64,000 nucleotides of DNA from Blastocystis sp. Blastoise (GCA_039096225.1 JBBPEB010000034.1:186001-250000), one strand, 5' to 3'; positions 1 through 13,977 are shown, counted from the stretch's first letter. Numbers and translations: made by a program. The notes: generated by a model from the letters alone, not told the origin.

Positions 1-838
1 TATTCTTTATTTTTGTTCTTGCTATATATATATTTGATCTTCAATTTAATTGAATCAATCTATTTTTTGAATAATTATATATATATATGTATATATTGAA
101 AAGTATTTCTCAGTTTTATTTTCTAATTTATTCTCAAATCTATTCAATCAATATTTATTTGTTTTTTATATAGCTTTATATAAATATTGGATTCTTAGTA
201 TATATATTATTTTATATTAGGTTTTTATTTATTTTTATTTCGTTTTCTTTATGATATCATGTATTTTTTTTTTTTTTTTAATATTATAATTCTTTTTTGT
301 TACTTATTCCTAACGTATTTTTTATTGTAATTTTTTTAAATTATTTTTTACAATAATATCATGCGTTGTACGCTTTGCTACTAATTCTAATTGTCATATT
401 TCTTCATGATAATACAATAGTTTTCTTTTATGATTTAAATAATTGTTTTGTTTTCTTCCTATCAATGTTTGGAACTCGTTGTTGAAAGTTTTCATCAAAA
501 TACGAAATACAAAAACATCGACTCTCGTCAATTCATGAGATAGTTTCATATTTTTATAAAGACATTACTTCTTAATGTATCATATTGACAACTAAATCAA
601 TATAGTATGCTAGAAATCCGACAGTGAAGAATAATTAAGAATTTATCAAAATCCCAATAAAAAAGACTTCTCTTCATTTCATTTAAATCCCTTTGATGTG
701 ATGTAATGTATCGAATCACCATGATTCCTCGTTACTTATCATTTAGTATTACTGAAATACATAAATTCTTTTTGTTGAAAGTGTTAATTCATCTGTCAAC
801 TTGATATTTTTACTATTGATTACTATCATTAATCTTTT
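1..838. other. AT-rich 5' flank, no gene seen
   Basis: This stretch lies upstream of the first membrane-protein gene and is mostly A/T with T-runs and short TA repeats. I see no reading frame with coding character and no recognisable RNA. It probably holds the promoter and 5' leader of the gene that starts at 839, but no specific element is evident. Confidence 0.5.
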
Positions 839-3800
839 ATGAGTGAAGACATTAATAGAAATTCATTACAAGAAGTTAAATCAATAAATGAAGAACTTAT
901 TCCTCAAAACAAAGAAAAAAATGGTCTTTCACTTGCTTCTTTAAATTCAGCTAAGAAGAAGGCTGTTGATTTTCTTGTGTCTAAATTTAAATCGAATGAG
1001 AATCAAAATCATGATAAAAACAAGGCTATATCAACAAATGATCTTGCTATTCATCCATCACTTCTTAGTAATTATCATCCACTACGATATAGTGATGGTG
1101 GTATATCATCATATTATAATCCATTATTAACTATATTTGATCGTGAAAAACAATCTGAGTGTCTCTCCACTGACGACACTCAGTCCATTCCTTCTCCTTG
1201 TACTAATCAACTAAAAAGTATTTATATGTATTATATGGTATTATATGTATAATATATTATTAATTTATTTTCATAGGATCTTTCTCTTCTTCTTCTTCTT
1301 CTTCATCTTCTTCTTCATCTTCATCTTCATCTTCATCATCTTTTTCATCTTCTTCTTCTTCATCTTCATCATCTTCATCTCCTTCTTCTCTACTGGAGTC
1401 AGAAAATAGTAATCATTATTTTTATTCTATCATTTTCTCTCTTCTATATATACATATATATAGATGACATAACTGATATTACTACAAAAGGAACTATGAA
1501 TACTCAAAATACTACATCAAACACACTTACTAAAACTATTAATATTCCTTCCTCCGTCGATGCTATTACTTCAACATTGAACACAATTAATTCAAATAAA
1601 TTACCACAAAATATTCATATTTATACTCAACAGAATATATATAATCACGGGAATCTATATACCACCACTATACAGCCTTCAGATTCCCGTGGGAAGGGCT
1701 CATTCCTAACTCCAGAGAAAAGTACAGATTCCCCAACAGAAAAATCAGATATCTATAATTCTATCGTTAATAAAGACAAAATAATCGCGGGAGATATTGA
1801 TGATATTGAGAAAGGAGTTAAAGAGATAGATATAAATACAAAAATGGAGCCCAAGTCATTATGTGAAAAGTTTTTTAATTATTTAAGTGACCAAAAGAAG
1901 TTATTTATAATTGTTCCTTTCATTTTATTACTTCTTATTCAGGTATATATCAATTATTATGATTTATAATTCTTTATGATTATTATTATTTTCCATACTA
2001 TATTGGTTAACACAAACATTGATAGTGTATTTAATCTCGAGACACAAATATCTATAATCACGTGTTTTTAGATAATGCTCACTGTATGGATTGAGAGAGG
2101 GGGGTGCCAAGAGCCATTATTGGCTAATAATAGTACAGTCACGTGCCAATCACTTCAAGAATGTAATGATGTCATTAATTATATGAATATTTCACGTGAT
2201 ATAAGTACTGTCACGTGTGGTTATGAACATATTTGCAAGTATAGATATACATATCATATATAGATATAAATAAAGATAATGATTTTTATATGTAATATAT
2301 ATAGAAAAACATATTCCATTCTTTTTATTTTATGATTATATTATTATATATATAGATATACAAATGCAACATCTACTTGTTCTGTCGTTATGTCGATCTT
2401 CCCCGCGGGAAAACTATCTATAGATGAGATCCAAGAAGCTTTCTGGGTGGTGTTCACATATGCTGTATATATAAATAATGCTATACATATATATACTATA
2501 CATATCGTTTAATAACACTATTAAATATATATATATATATATATAGTTTAATAATGTTGACTGGATTAATTTATTAGTTAAAACTATTGTGTTATGTATT
2601 GCTGCATATTTTGTTTATAAAGAGTATATATTTATATTCCAATCATTTTATTTATTTCTTAAGCAATCTATTTTTATTATTTTAGATAGAAATATGAATA
2701 AGTTATAAGAAATTTTATGAATAATAACTGTTACATCATTATATATATATAATATTATAGGTATGGAATCTGGAAGACCTTATTGAGTCTATTCCTCTAT
2801 ATATATGGTGGTGGCATCTCTTTCCTATTATCAAATACTAAAGATGACTATCTAGCTGGATATACGTATATATAAATATTATTTTTTTTCACCTATAATA
2901 TAATATATATATGTATTCTTTTTAGACTTTACTATATATACATATATGGATTACTTCTATATAAACACATAGTTATTCTTCTATCTATTCTATAGACCAG
3001 CTATATTGGGTATCCTTTCCTTCTTATTGACCGATAATATTATTTATCCACGATCTGTATTTATTTATTACAATTATATTTCTATTTCCTTGTGATATTA
3101 CTATATATATCTTTAGAATAAGCGACAGGCAATTGCTGGAAGTGGTCTAGGTGGACTATACATCTATATCATCGCTGAATTATGCTCCAAACCTGCCAAT
3201 GGAATGCTATCTGCTAGTGTATTTATCATTATATTTATCATTATATTTATCATTATATTTACCATTATATTTATCATATATTTATTGTTATATTTATAAT
3301 ATGTTTATAATATATTTATTCTTATATTATCATTATATTATCATTATATTATCATTGTATTTATAATTATTTATCACTATTTCTTCATCATATTCTCATT
3401 ATATTATCACTATATTTTCATTATATTATCACTATATTTTCATCATATTTTCATTTTTTTTCATATTATTTATATTATGTTTATCATTAAATTTTCCTTT
3501 GCTATATCACCATTTTCTATTTTTATAATAAACCTGAAACTCTTTTTATTTGTTATATACTTCTATGTTAACATTTATTATCGTTATAATCCCTTTGTAT
3601 TCATCTCAATACTCTCTATATATAGTTAGGAAGTAGTATAATTGGTATTTTATATCAATTATGTATATTGTCACCCAATCATAAACGTCCTATATGCAAG
3701 CCTTTACGACCCAAATGGTATATAATTTCATATATATACATAGTTTTATAGAATATTGTTATTTTTATATGCTAAGAAAATTATGTTATATATATATATA

Positions 3801-3897
3801 TAGGTCTTTCGTATTATGCAAAGTATTAGGTCTTGTGTTAGTTACTTTATTCTTATTTATACCTTTTATATATTATATATTCAGATTTGTAGTATAA
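839..3897 (+). CDS. multi-pass membrane protein with Ser-rich cytosolic N-terminus and Cys-rich loop
   Basis: Eleven exons join in one frame: 839-1217, 1277-1408, 1464-1942, 2072-2238, 2356-2464, 2547-2623, 2761-2865, 2996-3056, 3117-3218, 3626-3717 and 3804-3897, giving about 598 residues. Residues 1-310 are hydrophilic with a nearly pure serine tract at about 127-165. A first helix (around FIIVPFILLLLIQ) is followed by a loop with six cysteines and Asn-X-Ser/Thr sites (NNST, NIS, NAT), so that loop probably faces the lumen or outside. About seven more hydrophobic segments follow, including WKTLLSLFLYIYGGGISFLL and SGLGGLYIYIIAELC. One N-terminal anchor, a Cys-rich loop and a six- to seven-helix bundle recall rhomboid or iRhom layout, but I find no clear GxSG/His pair, so no family is assigned. 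Introns are GT-AG with TA-rich ends. The final exon ends in a long helix and TAA. Confidence 0.75.
1646..1691. repeat. 11-bp perfect inverted repeat inside an exon
   Basis: CACGGGAATCT at 1646-1656 is repeated as its reverse complement AGATTCCCGTG at 1681-1691, with 24 bases between. It lies in exon 3 of the membrane-protein gene. The arms are GC-rich for this DNA, and their core CCCGTG recurs in exons of other genes here. Confidence 0.8.
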
Positions 3898-6283
3898 AAT
3901 GAATAGATTATCAATTTTTATTTGTATGTTTTTTATTTATAATTTAATAATTCGTGTTTATTTTTAAACGATTCACTACTTGACAAATTTAATATTACTG
4001 AATCTTTAAATACAAAGAAAAAGCTATAAAAATAGATTTGATCTGAAAAGTCATCTGAAAGACACTATTTCTCCATGGCAACACATTGTTTTATTTATCA
4101 TATTGTTTCGTTTTTATTGAGCTAATAGATTAGCACATATACGAAAATCATAATTGATTTTATTCAATGATTCATATCAGATTCAATAAAATTCTTGCAT
4201 AATACTCGTATTGAATATTGTGAATAGAAATCAATGTTTATATTAACAATGGTACAAAAAATAAAAAAGAAAAGAAAAACGAAACTTTGAAAAAAAAATA
4301 CTTTATAAAATTTTATTTTTATTTGAATTGTTCACTTTCAGGCAATAACTATTCTGAAAAAATATATTTATATGCTTGTTATGATTTAATTTTTAAATAA
4401 CGCATGTACAAAGTCAATTCTATCATTTATTTTGACTATTTATGCGAGATTGTCTTTGATCAATCTTGAATTAAATAAATACATATGATTATGGCATTTA
4501 AATAGTATAATGATTCATAAAAAATAACACAAAACGTAAAACATAATATCATTGATACTGTACATGAAAATACTATCTTTATATATACTATACTTCATTT
4601 ATATATGTGTAGGTTCTTGTGTATATTGTATACGTTCATGTTATAGTTAGAATATTTGCTTAGAAGCCGAAATCTTGTTTTAGTAAAACGAAATGATTTT
4701 CCTAGAAAAAATGTCGCTTTAGTAAAAAAAATGCTTTTTGGGTCCTTTTTTTAATATCATTTTTATGAGATATACTCTGTTAATGAGTCCGTCCTGCTCT
4801 CATATGATGTAATTTAAGTAGATAAACATATATATACAAACAAAATTACAAAATTCTTTATATTTGTGTAGATCAAAGAAAACGATATCCATCACTTTTT
4901 TATGGGAAAATTTTATTATATTATTTTCATTCAGATATCTAGCCATAATTAAGATGACTGAACGTAAAAATTATATAAATTGTTATAATGATCTATTATT
5001 AGTGTCTATGCAAAATTTCAACACAAATGAAATGATCTATGATAACAAATTTGTCTGTCAATCATGTATGTAGAAAAATCGAATTTGAATATAAATGTTA
5101 TCTAAACAAATAGAGTGTCTATATTAAGTGTAAAATACGAATTTTGAGCATTACATGAGATGTAAAACTCGTGGCAAAATGAAGATGAACATTTCAAGTC
5201 TCACTTGCTCTTTTGAGAAATTTTTAATATATATGCATAGATTAATACCAGGCAACTTATTTATTATATTAGTGATATCTATCAATAACCAAACAACAAT
5301 TATTGAAGAGGTTTTTGCATGAAAATACATCATTTTTAGAGTTTTTAGGGATTGTTTCCGATATAGATAACACAAACTAATCATCAAAAAGTTGTTGTAT
5401 ATTAATTATATATATTGTAAACACCATCTTTATTATCCTTTGACATTTTATAAGAGATTCAACTAAAAGAACAATTATTAAAATTGCTATTATTAAAACT
5501 TGATTTTCACAGATTATATATAAAATTATGAGTATATTATGTTGCACGTATCTAAGAATTAATTTAAAGAAGATTTGATATTGTCATAAAAAATGAATCA
5601 TATCTTCTCGAAGATGTTTCGATGAGTCTCAATTGATACAATTATACATATACATTGTCGTTATAGTTATATTGTACAAATATCTTGTTGTATATTCTTT
5701 TATAAGTCCATCCAATTTCCCATTTTTTGTGGGGTATCTTACCGAATATAATTTTCTCTAAACTCATTTCATATACGAATAGAACATCGAAAAATTGTTT
5801 TTTACTTATATTTGGACACATAATGCTGTGTTTGCAAACCGAATTTTGAGAGTGACCAAAATACTAAAAAGTCTTGAAATTCTGGCTATACTATATAGAC
5901 ATATTATATTTCAAATCTAACAAGATTTGTCACTCCAACTCACAATATTCTATGAGATATAAGTAATTGAAATAATACTAAAATTGAAATGAAGAAGACA
6001 AATAAAGCCTTTTCAGCCGAATGTGAAATAATGCAAGAAATAGACCAATCACAATATGGATCATAATTATTTTAAAAAATTGATTGGTCAATTTATTCTA
6101 GAGCACTTCCGAATTTGGAATAACATTTATTCAAGGGAGACAAAACAAAAATCGGTTTGAGTGAATCGAAGCATTCTATTGGTTTGAGTATTTGAATGTT
6201 TTTGAAGCCGCCATCAGAAATAGAAGGTACTTTTTTGCAGATTTTTTTTTTATTTATTAAGTTAACTAGCTAGTTTATTCATT
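3898..6283. other. intergenic, AT-rich; H1 promoter at right end
   Basis: No gene is supported. Short open frames near 4864-5073 (plus) and 5151-5387 (minus) lack splice-consistent extensions or recognisable motifs. The last 250 bases hold CCAAT-type boxes and are listed separately as the H1 promoter. Confidence 0.5.
6045..6182 (+). promoter_or_regulatory. H1 upstream CCAAT boxes
   Basis: Three CCAAT pentamers lie 100-240 bases before the H1 start: CCAAT at 6045-6049, ATTGG at 6083-6087 and ATTGG at 6178-6182. CCAAT boxes are common in S-phase histone promoters in other eukaryotes. That they act here is inferred from position and number. Confidence 0.45.
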
Positions 6284-6868
6284 ATGACTGAAGTTGTTGT
6301 TGAAAAGAAGGTTAAGACCCCTTATGGTAAATACGTTAGAGAAGCTGTTGAAGCTCTTAAGAGTCCCAAGGGTGCTTCTGTTATGGCCATTGAAAAGTAC
6401 TTAAAGGAAAAGTATCCTGAAGTTGAATTCAAGCATATTCTCATTAGACTTGCCATTAAGGCTGCTATTAAGAGTGGTGATATCACTAGTGCTAGATTCC
6501 ATGCTAACTCTTACAAACTTGTTAAGAAGGCTTCTCCTAAGAAGGAAAAGAAGGCCTCTCCTAAGAAGGCTGCTAAGAAAGTAACCAAGAAGTCTGAAAA
6601 GAAAACTGAAAAAAAGACCACTAAGAAGGTAACTAAGAAGGCAGAAAAACCTGAAAAGAAGGAAGAAGATAAGAAAGAAGAAAAGAAAGCTGCTCCTAAG
6701 AAGGAAAAGAAGGTAGCTACTCCTAAGAAGGCTGCTAAGAAAGCTGAAAAGAAGACTGTTACCCCTAAGAAGGCTTCTCCTAAATCCCCCAAGAAGGCTG
6801 AAAAGAAGACTGCTACTCCTAAGAAAGTAACTAAGTCTCCTAAGAAGGCTGCTACTCCTAAAAACTAA
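6284..6868 (+). CDS. H1: linker histone H1
   Basis: An intronless 194-residue protein. Residues about 10-77 form a winged-helix H15 globular domain: TPYGKYVREAVEAL, then the SVMAIEKYLKEKYP helix, ILIRLAIKAAIKSGDI and the SYKL strand. The rest is a Lys/Ala/Pro tail with repeated SPKK and TPKK motifs, typical DNA-binding and CDK-phosphorylation sites. It would bind linker DNA at the nucleosome dyad and compact chromatin. It is convergent with the first H4 gene. Unlike the H3 and H4 genes, no GGTGTT-type stem-loop lies downstream, so its mRNA may end by ordinary polyadenylation. Codon use is richer in AAG than in neighbouring genes, consistent with high expression. Confidence 0.95.
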   Translation: MTEVVVEKKVKTPYGKYVREAVEALKSPKGASVMAIEKYLKEKYPEVEFKHILIRLAIKAAIKSGDITSARFHANSYKLVKKASPKKEKKASPKKAAKKVTKKSEKKTEKKTTKKVTKKAEKPEKKEEDKKEEKKAAPKKEKKVATPKKAAKKAEKKTVTPKKASPKSPKKAEKKTATPKKVTKSPKKAATPKN

Positions 6869-7216
6869 ATTTTATTTTAGGTTGCTTAAAGACTTTTCCT
6901 CTTTTTCACTTTTTATATAAGTTTCTATGTAATACTGTTTACATTATAAAACATTATGATAACTTGGTTTTGTTTACAGTTTTTATATTAAATATATATA
7001 CATATAGCTTTTTGAAATATAAATATATATTTTTTATAACATGCGTAAAAAATAAATTATAAATTATCATATGAATAATAATATATATATATATATATAA
7101 TCATATTTATCACAATAATTTTTAATAAAAAAAAAAATACATATTAATAACAAATAAAATAAAATAATATATATCAAAAAAAAATAATAATAATAATAAT
7201 ATTTCTTCAAGAATGT

Positions 7217-7232
7217 GGTGTTAAAAAACACC
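7217..7232 (-). terminator. histone-type 3' stem-loop of H4 copy 1
   Basis: On the minus strand this reads GGTGTT-TTTT-AACACC, a 6-bp stem with a 4-nt loop about 90 bases after the H4 stop. It is followed by ACATTCTTGAAGAAA. The stem base (GG/CC), U-A closing pair, U-rich tetraloop and ACA 3' flank match the layout of animal replication-dependent histone mRNA ends, where SLBP binds and U7 snRNA pairs with a purine-rich element. Confidence 0.75.
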
Positions 7233-7322
7233 TGAGAAAGAAAATATATATATATAATCATATATATATATATATTATAAAAAAAAAAAATTATATAAAA
7301 AAATTTTTAAATAAAATTAGAT

Positions 7323-7634
7323 TTAAAATCCAAAACCATAAAGAGTTCTACCTTGTCTCTTAAGAGCAAGAACGATATCAGAAGCAGTAACAGTTCTTCT
7401 TTTAGCATGTTCAGTATAAGTAACAGCATCACGAATAATAGATTCAAGGAAGACTTTAATAACAGTACGGGTTTCTTCATAAATTAAACCAGAAATACGT
7501 TTAACACCACCTCTACGAGCAAGACGACGAATAGCAGGTTTAGTAATACCTAAAATGGTATCACGCATAACTTTACGATGTCTCTTAGCACCACCTTTAC
7601 CTAATCCTTTACCACCTTTACCACGGCCAGACAT
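7323..7634 (-). CDS. H4: histone H4, copy 1
   Basis: An intronless 103-residue H4 of normal length. The tail keeps K5, K8, K12, K16 ([10 protein letters not shown]) and K20, and the fold keeps the [23 protein letters not shown] core. It would pair with H3 in the nucleosome. It differs from the near-invariant H4 at several sites: VMRDTILG for the usual [28 protein letters not shown], and a C-terminal GFGF for GFGG. It is divergent from H3 at 8160 across a shared promoter and identical in protein to the copy at 13978-14289. Confidence 0.97.
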
Positions 7635-8567
<933 letters not shown>

Positions 8568-8585
8568 ATTATTTAATTTATTTTT

Positions 8586-8617
<32 letters not shown>

Positions 8618-8771
8618 TTAATAATTTAAATTATTTTTATTTATCATTTATTTGTGATTTCTAATTTTTTTTTTTTAAATATTATGGAATTATTATGTTT
8701 AAAATAATATATTTTTTTTTTAAACTAAAATCCATATATATATATTTTTTATATATAATAATTTATTATCA

Positions 8772-8787
8772 GGTGTTTTTTAACACC
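8772..8787 (+). terminator. histone-type 3' stem-loop of H3 copy 1
   Basis: GGTGTT-TTTT-AACACC is preceded by TTATCA and followed by ACATTTTTTGAAGAAA. It is the same hairpin and downstream TGAAGAAA box as after H4, although the surrounding H3 and H4 3' sequences otherwise differ, which points to selection on the element. Confidence 0.75.
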
Positions 8788-8916
8788 ACATTTTTTGAAG
8801 AAAAATTTATTATTAGCGATAACTTATGTAATTAGTGATTTGGCTATTTAGCCTTTACTTGTTAAGTCTCTGGTATATTCTTTCTATTAAACCTATGTAT
8901 ATATAGAATAATAAAT

Positions 8917-9678
8917 TTACGTCAAACCTTTGAATTCACTATCATTTTGGAACCGAAGAATGTATGTATCTATTTCTTCGTCTGTAACTTCGCTTAGTGG
9001 AGCTACTGTTTTATCTACTATAACATTGAAGAATATAGATACATTCATTAATTTACGTGTTTCATCGTCATTTTTGATTTCTAGAACGCTAATCAGATTT
9101 GTTATTGATTTTGTAGATGCAATAAACTCATTATCTTTAACTATATTTACATATACTGAAACATCTTGAAGTATCCTTGAAGGTATTTGTTGAATGATAA
9201 TTATATTTGGAACAATTAATTGAAATCCTATTTCATAGTATATTATTTTATATAATTATACCTTTTTTATATAGTAATTTAACTAGCTGCAAACAATCCA
9301 TACTGTTCATAAACTTGATAATGATACATATCTTTCTTTCAGTCTATGAATTCACTCAAAATCAAATTTTATTTACATTATCAAACATTAATTGCGTATT
9401 TGAAATACTAAGCTCTACTGTTGAATTAACTATATGATATATATGTGGGCAAAAATAGACTTACCTTCTGAAGAAAAACAATAATTAACCTATATAATTA
9501 TTAATAATAAATATATAGTTACTTTTATGTTACATTGATTGCTGATTACATAATTTTCTACAACGAATAGATCATTAGAGTTTTCAAATAGAATGCATTC
9601 GTTAGATTTATTATCCTTCAACCATTCTTGGTTTTCCGATTTTAAGAAAATTTGTACTTTCCAAATATAACCTAACAT
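8917..9678 (-). CDS. unknown 198-residue protein, five exons
   Basis: No single long frame shows this gene; it appears when splice sites are followed on the minus strand. Exons are 9678-9523, 9489-9465, 9429-9377, 9313-9262 and 9227-8917, every junction is GT-AG, and the phases agree throughout. The protein starts MLGYIWKVQIFL, contains VENYVISNQCNIKVNYCFSS and FQLIVPNIIIIQQIPSRILQ, and ends NDSEFKGLT. It is soluble, without helices typical of membranes or low-complexity tracts. The last exon contains repeated Val/Ile strands that suggest a beta-rich fold. I do not recognise the family. It lies between the H3 copy 1 end and the GATA gene. Confidence 0.65.
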
Positions 9679-10005
9679 ATTATATTCATTTCAGTATATA
9701 ATTCTAACATAATAAGAAGGATCATTTTATCATTGATCCTTTTCATTTGTTTGTATCCTTTTGGGATTCAAAACACAAATACTATAAACAGTGATGTTCT
9801 CATGATATTGAATATTTACGATGATTGGTAGCCGTTAATTATTGAAGGATGATGACGCTAACCAATGAACATCTTCTTTATGAAAATTGGAACGCATGGC
9901 AAACGAAGAAAAAATTATGTTTTTTGTTGGAATACATATTTAATTTATATCCCAATAATTCGAGATATCTATCAATATCTTAATCAAACAAAAAGATTTA
10001 AATAG

Positions 10006-12071
10006 ATGGAAATCAATACATGTAACTGCCCTTTGACTTGTATGTCATCGGATCTTATTTCAAATCAATTGTGTTTCAGCACAAGTATTTACATTTTTAT
10101 ATCATTCAACTTAACATTTAAGACTCACCTGCTGTTTATGGGTCTCAATCACCATCAGACTCATCAAAAGTAATTCCCTTTTTCCATCATTCACTTAGTA
10201 TTTGCTATAGTTTCCTGTAACTGAGTTATATCAATCGGTCAACTCATTGACAGCTAGTCCTACGAATGTTACTATGCCCCTTCAGTTGACATTTGAGCTT
10301 TCGGATAATCATACTGTTCCCTCATTATTTCTTCCTCCATCAGCAGATATGGTTCGAAATGTTCAGAATGATTGTGATATTAGCAATTCACGTAGAATGA
10401 GTTACAAGGATGCTAATAACACATCATCGGAAGTTTATTGTTCTTCGAATCACATGTATCCCGATGATCCTTCATTATTTTGTCGTACGTCGATCAAAAC
10501 ATTAATTATATTTCATTGTCATTTATATCTTGTAATATATAGTATCTCTTTCTGGTCAAGATAACAATGATAATACAGAGAATCAATCAAATGTGGTTTC
10601 TTGTCCAATCCTTTCCGAGGATGATAAAAACGATCCAGTTGTTTATTTAATGAATAATGAGACAAAAATTGATGGTGAATTCTCTGAAGATCCCAATAAA
10701 AATAATAATGAATTTCAGCAATGGGATTTTTTTAATAGTAGTTTATGTAATATATGTATGCCTGTGTGTTCTTATGATATGTATAATAATGTTGAGAAAG
10801 ATAATTCTCAAAATAAACAGTGTAATTCTGATATAGTTGTTAGTCTTATTTCTCCTCCTTCAGATCCTTCTACAGATCTTGATCTTACTGTATATGAAAA
10901 AGAAAATAAAAATAATAAAGGTCCATTTTTTAATGAAGATCTTATACATTCTCCTTTTCAATCCTTTTCTTTTCCTAAAAGTCCTTCAACACCGTTAATT
11001 GAGTCTTCTTTTGACAATGGTGACCTCTCTGATGGTATACCTAATTTTCAAGAGATCTCGTTTGAAGAGACTTTCGTTGATATAAATAATATTTCTAATA
11101 TGTGTTCTTCATCACCACATATTCAGGAAACAAATGATATTTCTATTTCTCTTCCTCTTGCTGATCCTCTTTATGATGATCTTTGTAATACTCTGCCTTG
11201 CTCTATTCAAATTCCTGAACTTTCCATCGATTTTATCCCACAAGATATAATCGATATGAATTCTTGTAATTCATCAAATAACTTGTTCATTCCTGAATCT
11301 ATATATACAAACAATATTCATGATAATAACCAAATGACACATGAACATGATAGTGTATATATCATTTAATTTTTTTAGTATTATAATCATTTTGAATAAT
11401 CTATTCTTATTTTTGTTCAATTATATATATATAATGTTTTACTATTTTTTTTATAGTCTGTTTCTTCTTCTACCTGTCTATATTCTTCGAACACGCGTGT
11501 TCTTCCACTCTCAAAGAATATTGTTAAACATTCTATTGCTGACTTATTGAATCCTGATATACTTCTGGAACAACATAAAATCAATATTTCAAATCAAAAT
11601 ATTTTACCTACTGACTCCACTAATTCTCGTATATAATTATATTTTATTCATTTTCATTAGTATACTTAATTAGAATTTCGTTTATTATATTAGTCTCTGT
11701 TTCATATTTTTATATTTCTTTTCTTTAGAATCATTATCTCAAGTCTCTGTTCCTATTATTGATATAAAATCGTTAGATAACAATAAAAATTCTTCTTATT
11801 CTGTTCAAAGATATGATCAAAACTCATCTAAGTATATTATTATTAACCAAAATGTTTATATATATATATAGTTTCACTCTTGCTCCTGTTGATGTAACCC
11901 CTTATTCTTATGGATATATAAACTCAAATAATGATATTAATCTAAACACAGTATCCAATGAAAACCATAATAACATAAATTTATATAATAATAATTCTGT
12001 CAACAATTATAATAATAACTCATTTCCACCTCCTAGTCTTCTCCCTATGTTCCCTGTATATATATAGATAA

Positions 12072-12133
<62 letters not shown>

Positions 12134-12710
12134 GACTCTTCCTAGATCTCACACCCGTTCTCGACGAAAGGAAGATAGAGAATGTGCTATTTGTCATACA
12201 CGGGAAACACCTAAATGGAGACGTTCTCCTCCTCCAGAAAGACTTGTGTATATATCTATTTCTATATATATATATATATATATATCCAAAAATAGTATGT
12301 GTTTTAAATACTTTTCTTACTGTATTTTTATGTCTTGTATAGTTTATGTAATGCTTGTGGTTTACAATTGACTAAAGAATGTTTAAAGGGACGATTTAAA
12401 ATGTCTCCTTTAGAAGAATGTCAAGTAAACATATAAATCCATTTTTTATATTCTCTTATATATAAAGGGTGAATTATGTAGAAGAGATCGCGCCTTAGGA
12501 AAAGGAATCAAACGACGTTTATTTAATAGGAATATCCTTTGTAAATCATGCTATATTTATATATATTTATTTTAGATTTATATATATTGCCATTATTTTC
12601 TTAATTATACATGACTAAGATTATGTTATTATTGCAACCGATATCGTAGACAAAATGGTGTACCTAATTCTATAATACGTAACAATTCCTATGAACAAAT
12701 ACCTTATTAA
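10006..12710 (+). CDS. GATA-type zinc-finger transcription factor
   Basis: Eleven exons: 10006-10084, 10123-10169, 10211-10484, 10543-11354, 11457-11628, 11729-11831, 11872-12055, 12135-12247, 12343-12424, 12468-12531 and 12616-12710, about 674 residues. The long N-terminal region is Ser/Asn/Asp-rich and acidic, a plausible activation region. The C-terminus has a GATA finger, CAIC then ETPKWRRSPPP and LCNACGLQ (C-x2-C-x19-C-x2-C, split by an intron), followed by basic residues. A second finger-like unit follows: ECQGELC then LCYYCNRYRR (C-x4-C-x20-C-x2-C). The last intron (12532-12615) is not GT-AG. It begins ATATCCTTT and ends AC, and only this splice joins the frame of the CYYC exon. The protein would bind GATA-like DNA sites in the nucleus. 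The exact start in exon 1 is the first ATG in frame and is less certain. Confidence 0.85.
12532..12615 (+). other. U12-type AT-AC intron
   Basis: The donor at 12532-12540 is ATATCCTTT, an exact match to the minor-spliceosome AT-AC consensus. TTTTCTTAAT at 12596-12605 resembles the TTCCTTAAC branch site, and the intron ends ATGAC about 11 bases later. Splicing here gives phase 1 to phase 1 and produces the exon encoding IRLCYYCNRYRR. A GT donor three codons further (GTAAAT) leads to a frame that stops early. Confidence 0.8.
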
Positions 12711-12828
12711 ATCATATTATTGTATTATTATTCTCTATAACTAGTTGTATTATATCTACTTTGTTTTCGTTTCTATGTTATAATAAGGTATTTCTTGTTT
12801 AGTAATAAATTTTTCTTCAAAGAAATGT

Positions 12829-12844
12829 GGTGTTAAAAAACACC
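12829..12844 (-). terminator. histone-type 3' stem-loop of H3 copy 2
   Basis: On the minus strand this is GGTGTT-TTTT-AACACC followed by ACATTTCTTTGAAGAAA, about 200 bases after the H3 stop. Spacing between hairpin and TGAAGAAA differs slightly from copy 1 while both motifs are intact. Confidence 0.75.
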
Positions 12845-12994
12845 TGATAATAAATTATTAATATAAAAAAATATATATATGGATTTTAGTTTAAAAAAAA
12901 AATATTATTTTAAGCATAATAATTCCATAATATTAAAAAAAAGAAAATTAGAAATCACAAATAAATGATAAATAAAAATAATTTAAATTATTAA

Positions 12995-13026
<32 letters not shown>

Positions 13027-13044
13027 AAAAATAAATTAAATAAT

Positions 13045-13977
<933 letters not shown>

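Noticed and set aside
3001-3030. GTATCCTTTCC as a U12 GT donor in the first membrane gene
   Set aside because: The frame reads through it into a good helix and joins the next exon by a normal GT-AG intron, so it looks like coding sequence.
4864-5387. Small frames on both strands upstream of H1
   Set aside because: The plus frame has no ATG at its first codon, and neither shows coding character or spliced continuation.
6511-6792. Minus-strand Phe/Leu-rich frame opposite H1
   Set aside because: It is the complement of the Lys/Ala-rich H1 tail, with no independent support.
12541-12620. GT-AG reading of the last GATA intron (GTAAAT to CTAAG)
   Set aside because: It gives a frame that loses the CYYC residues and ends soon after; the AT-AC reading keeps both.
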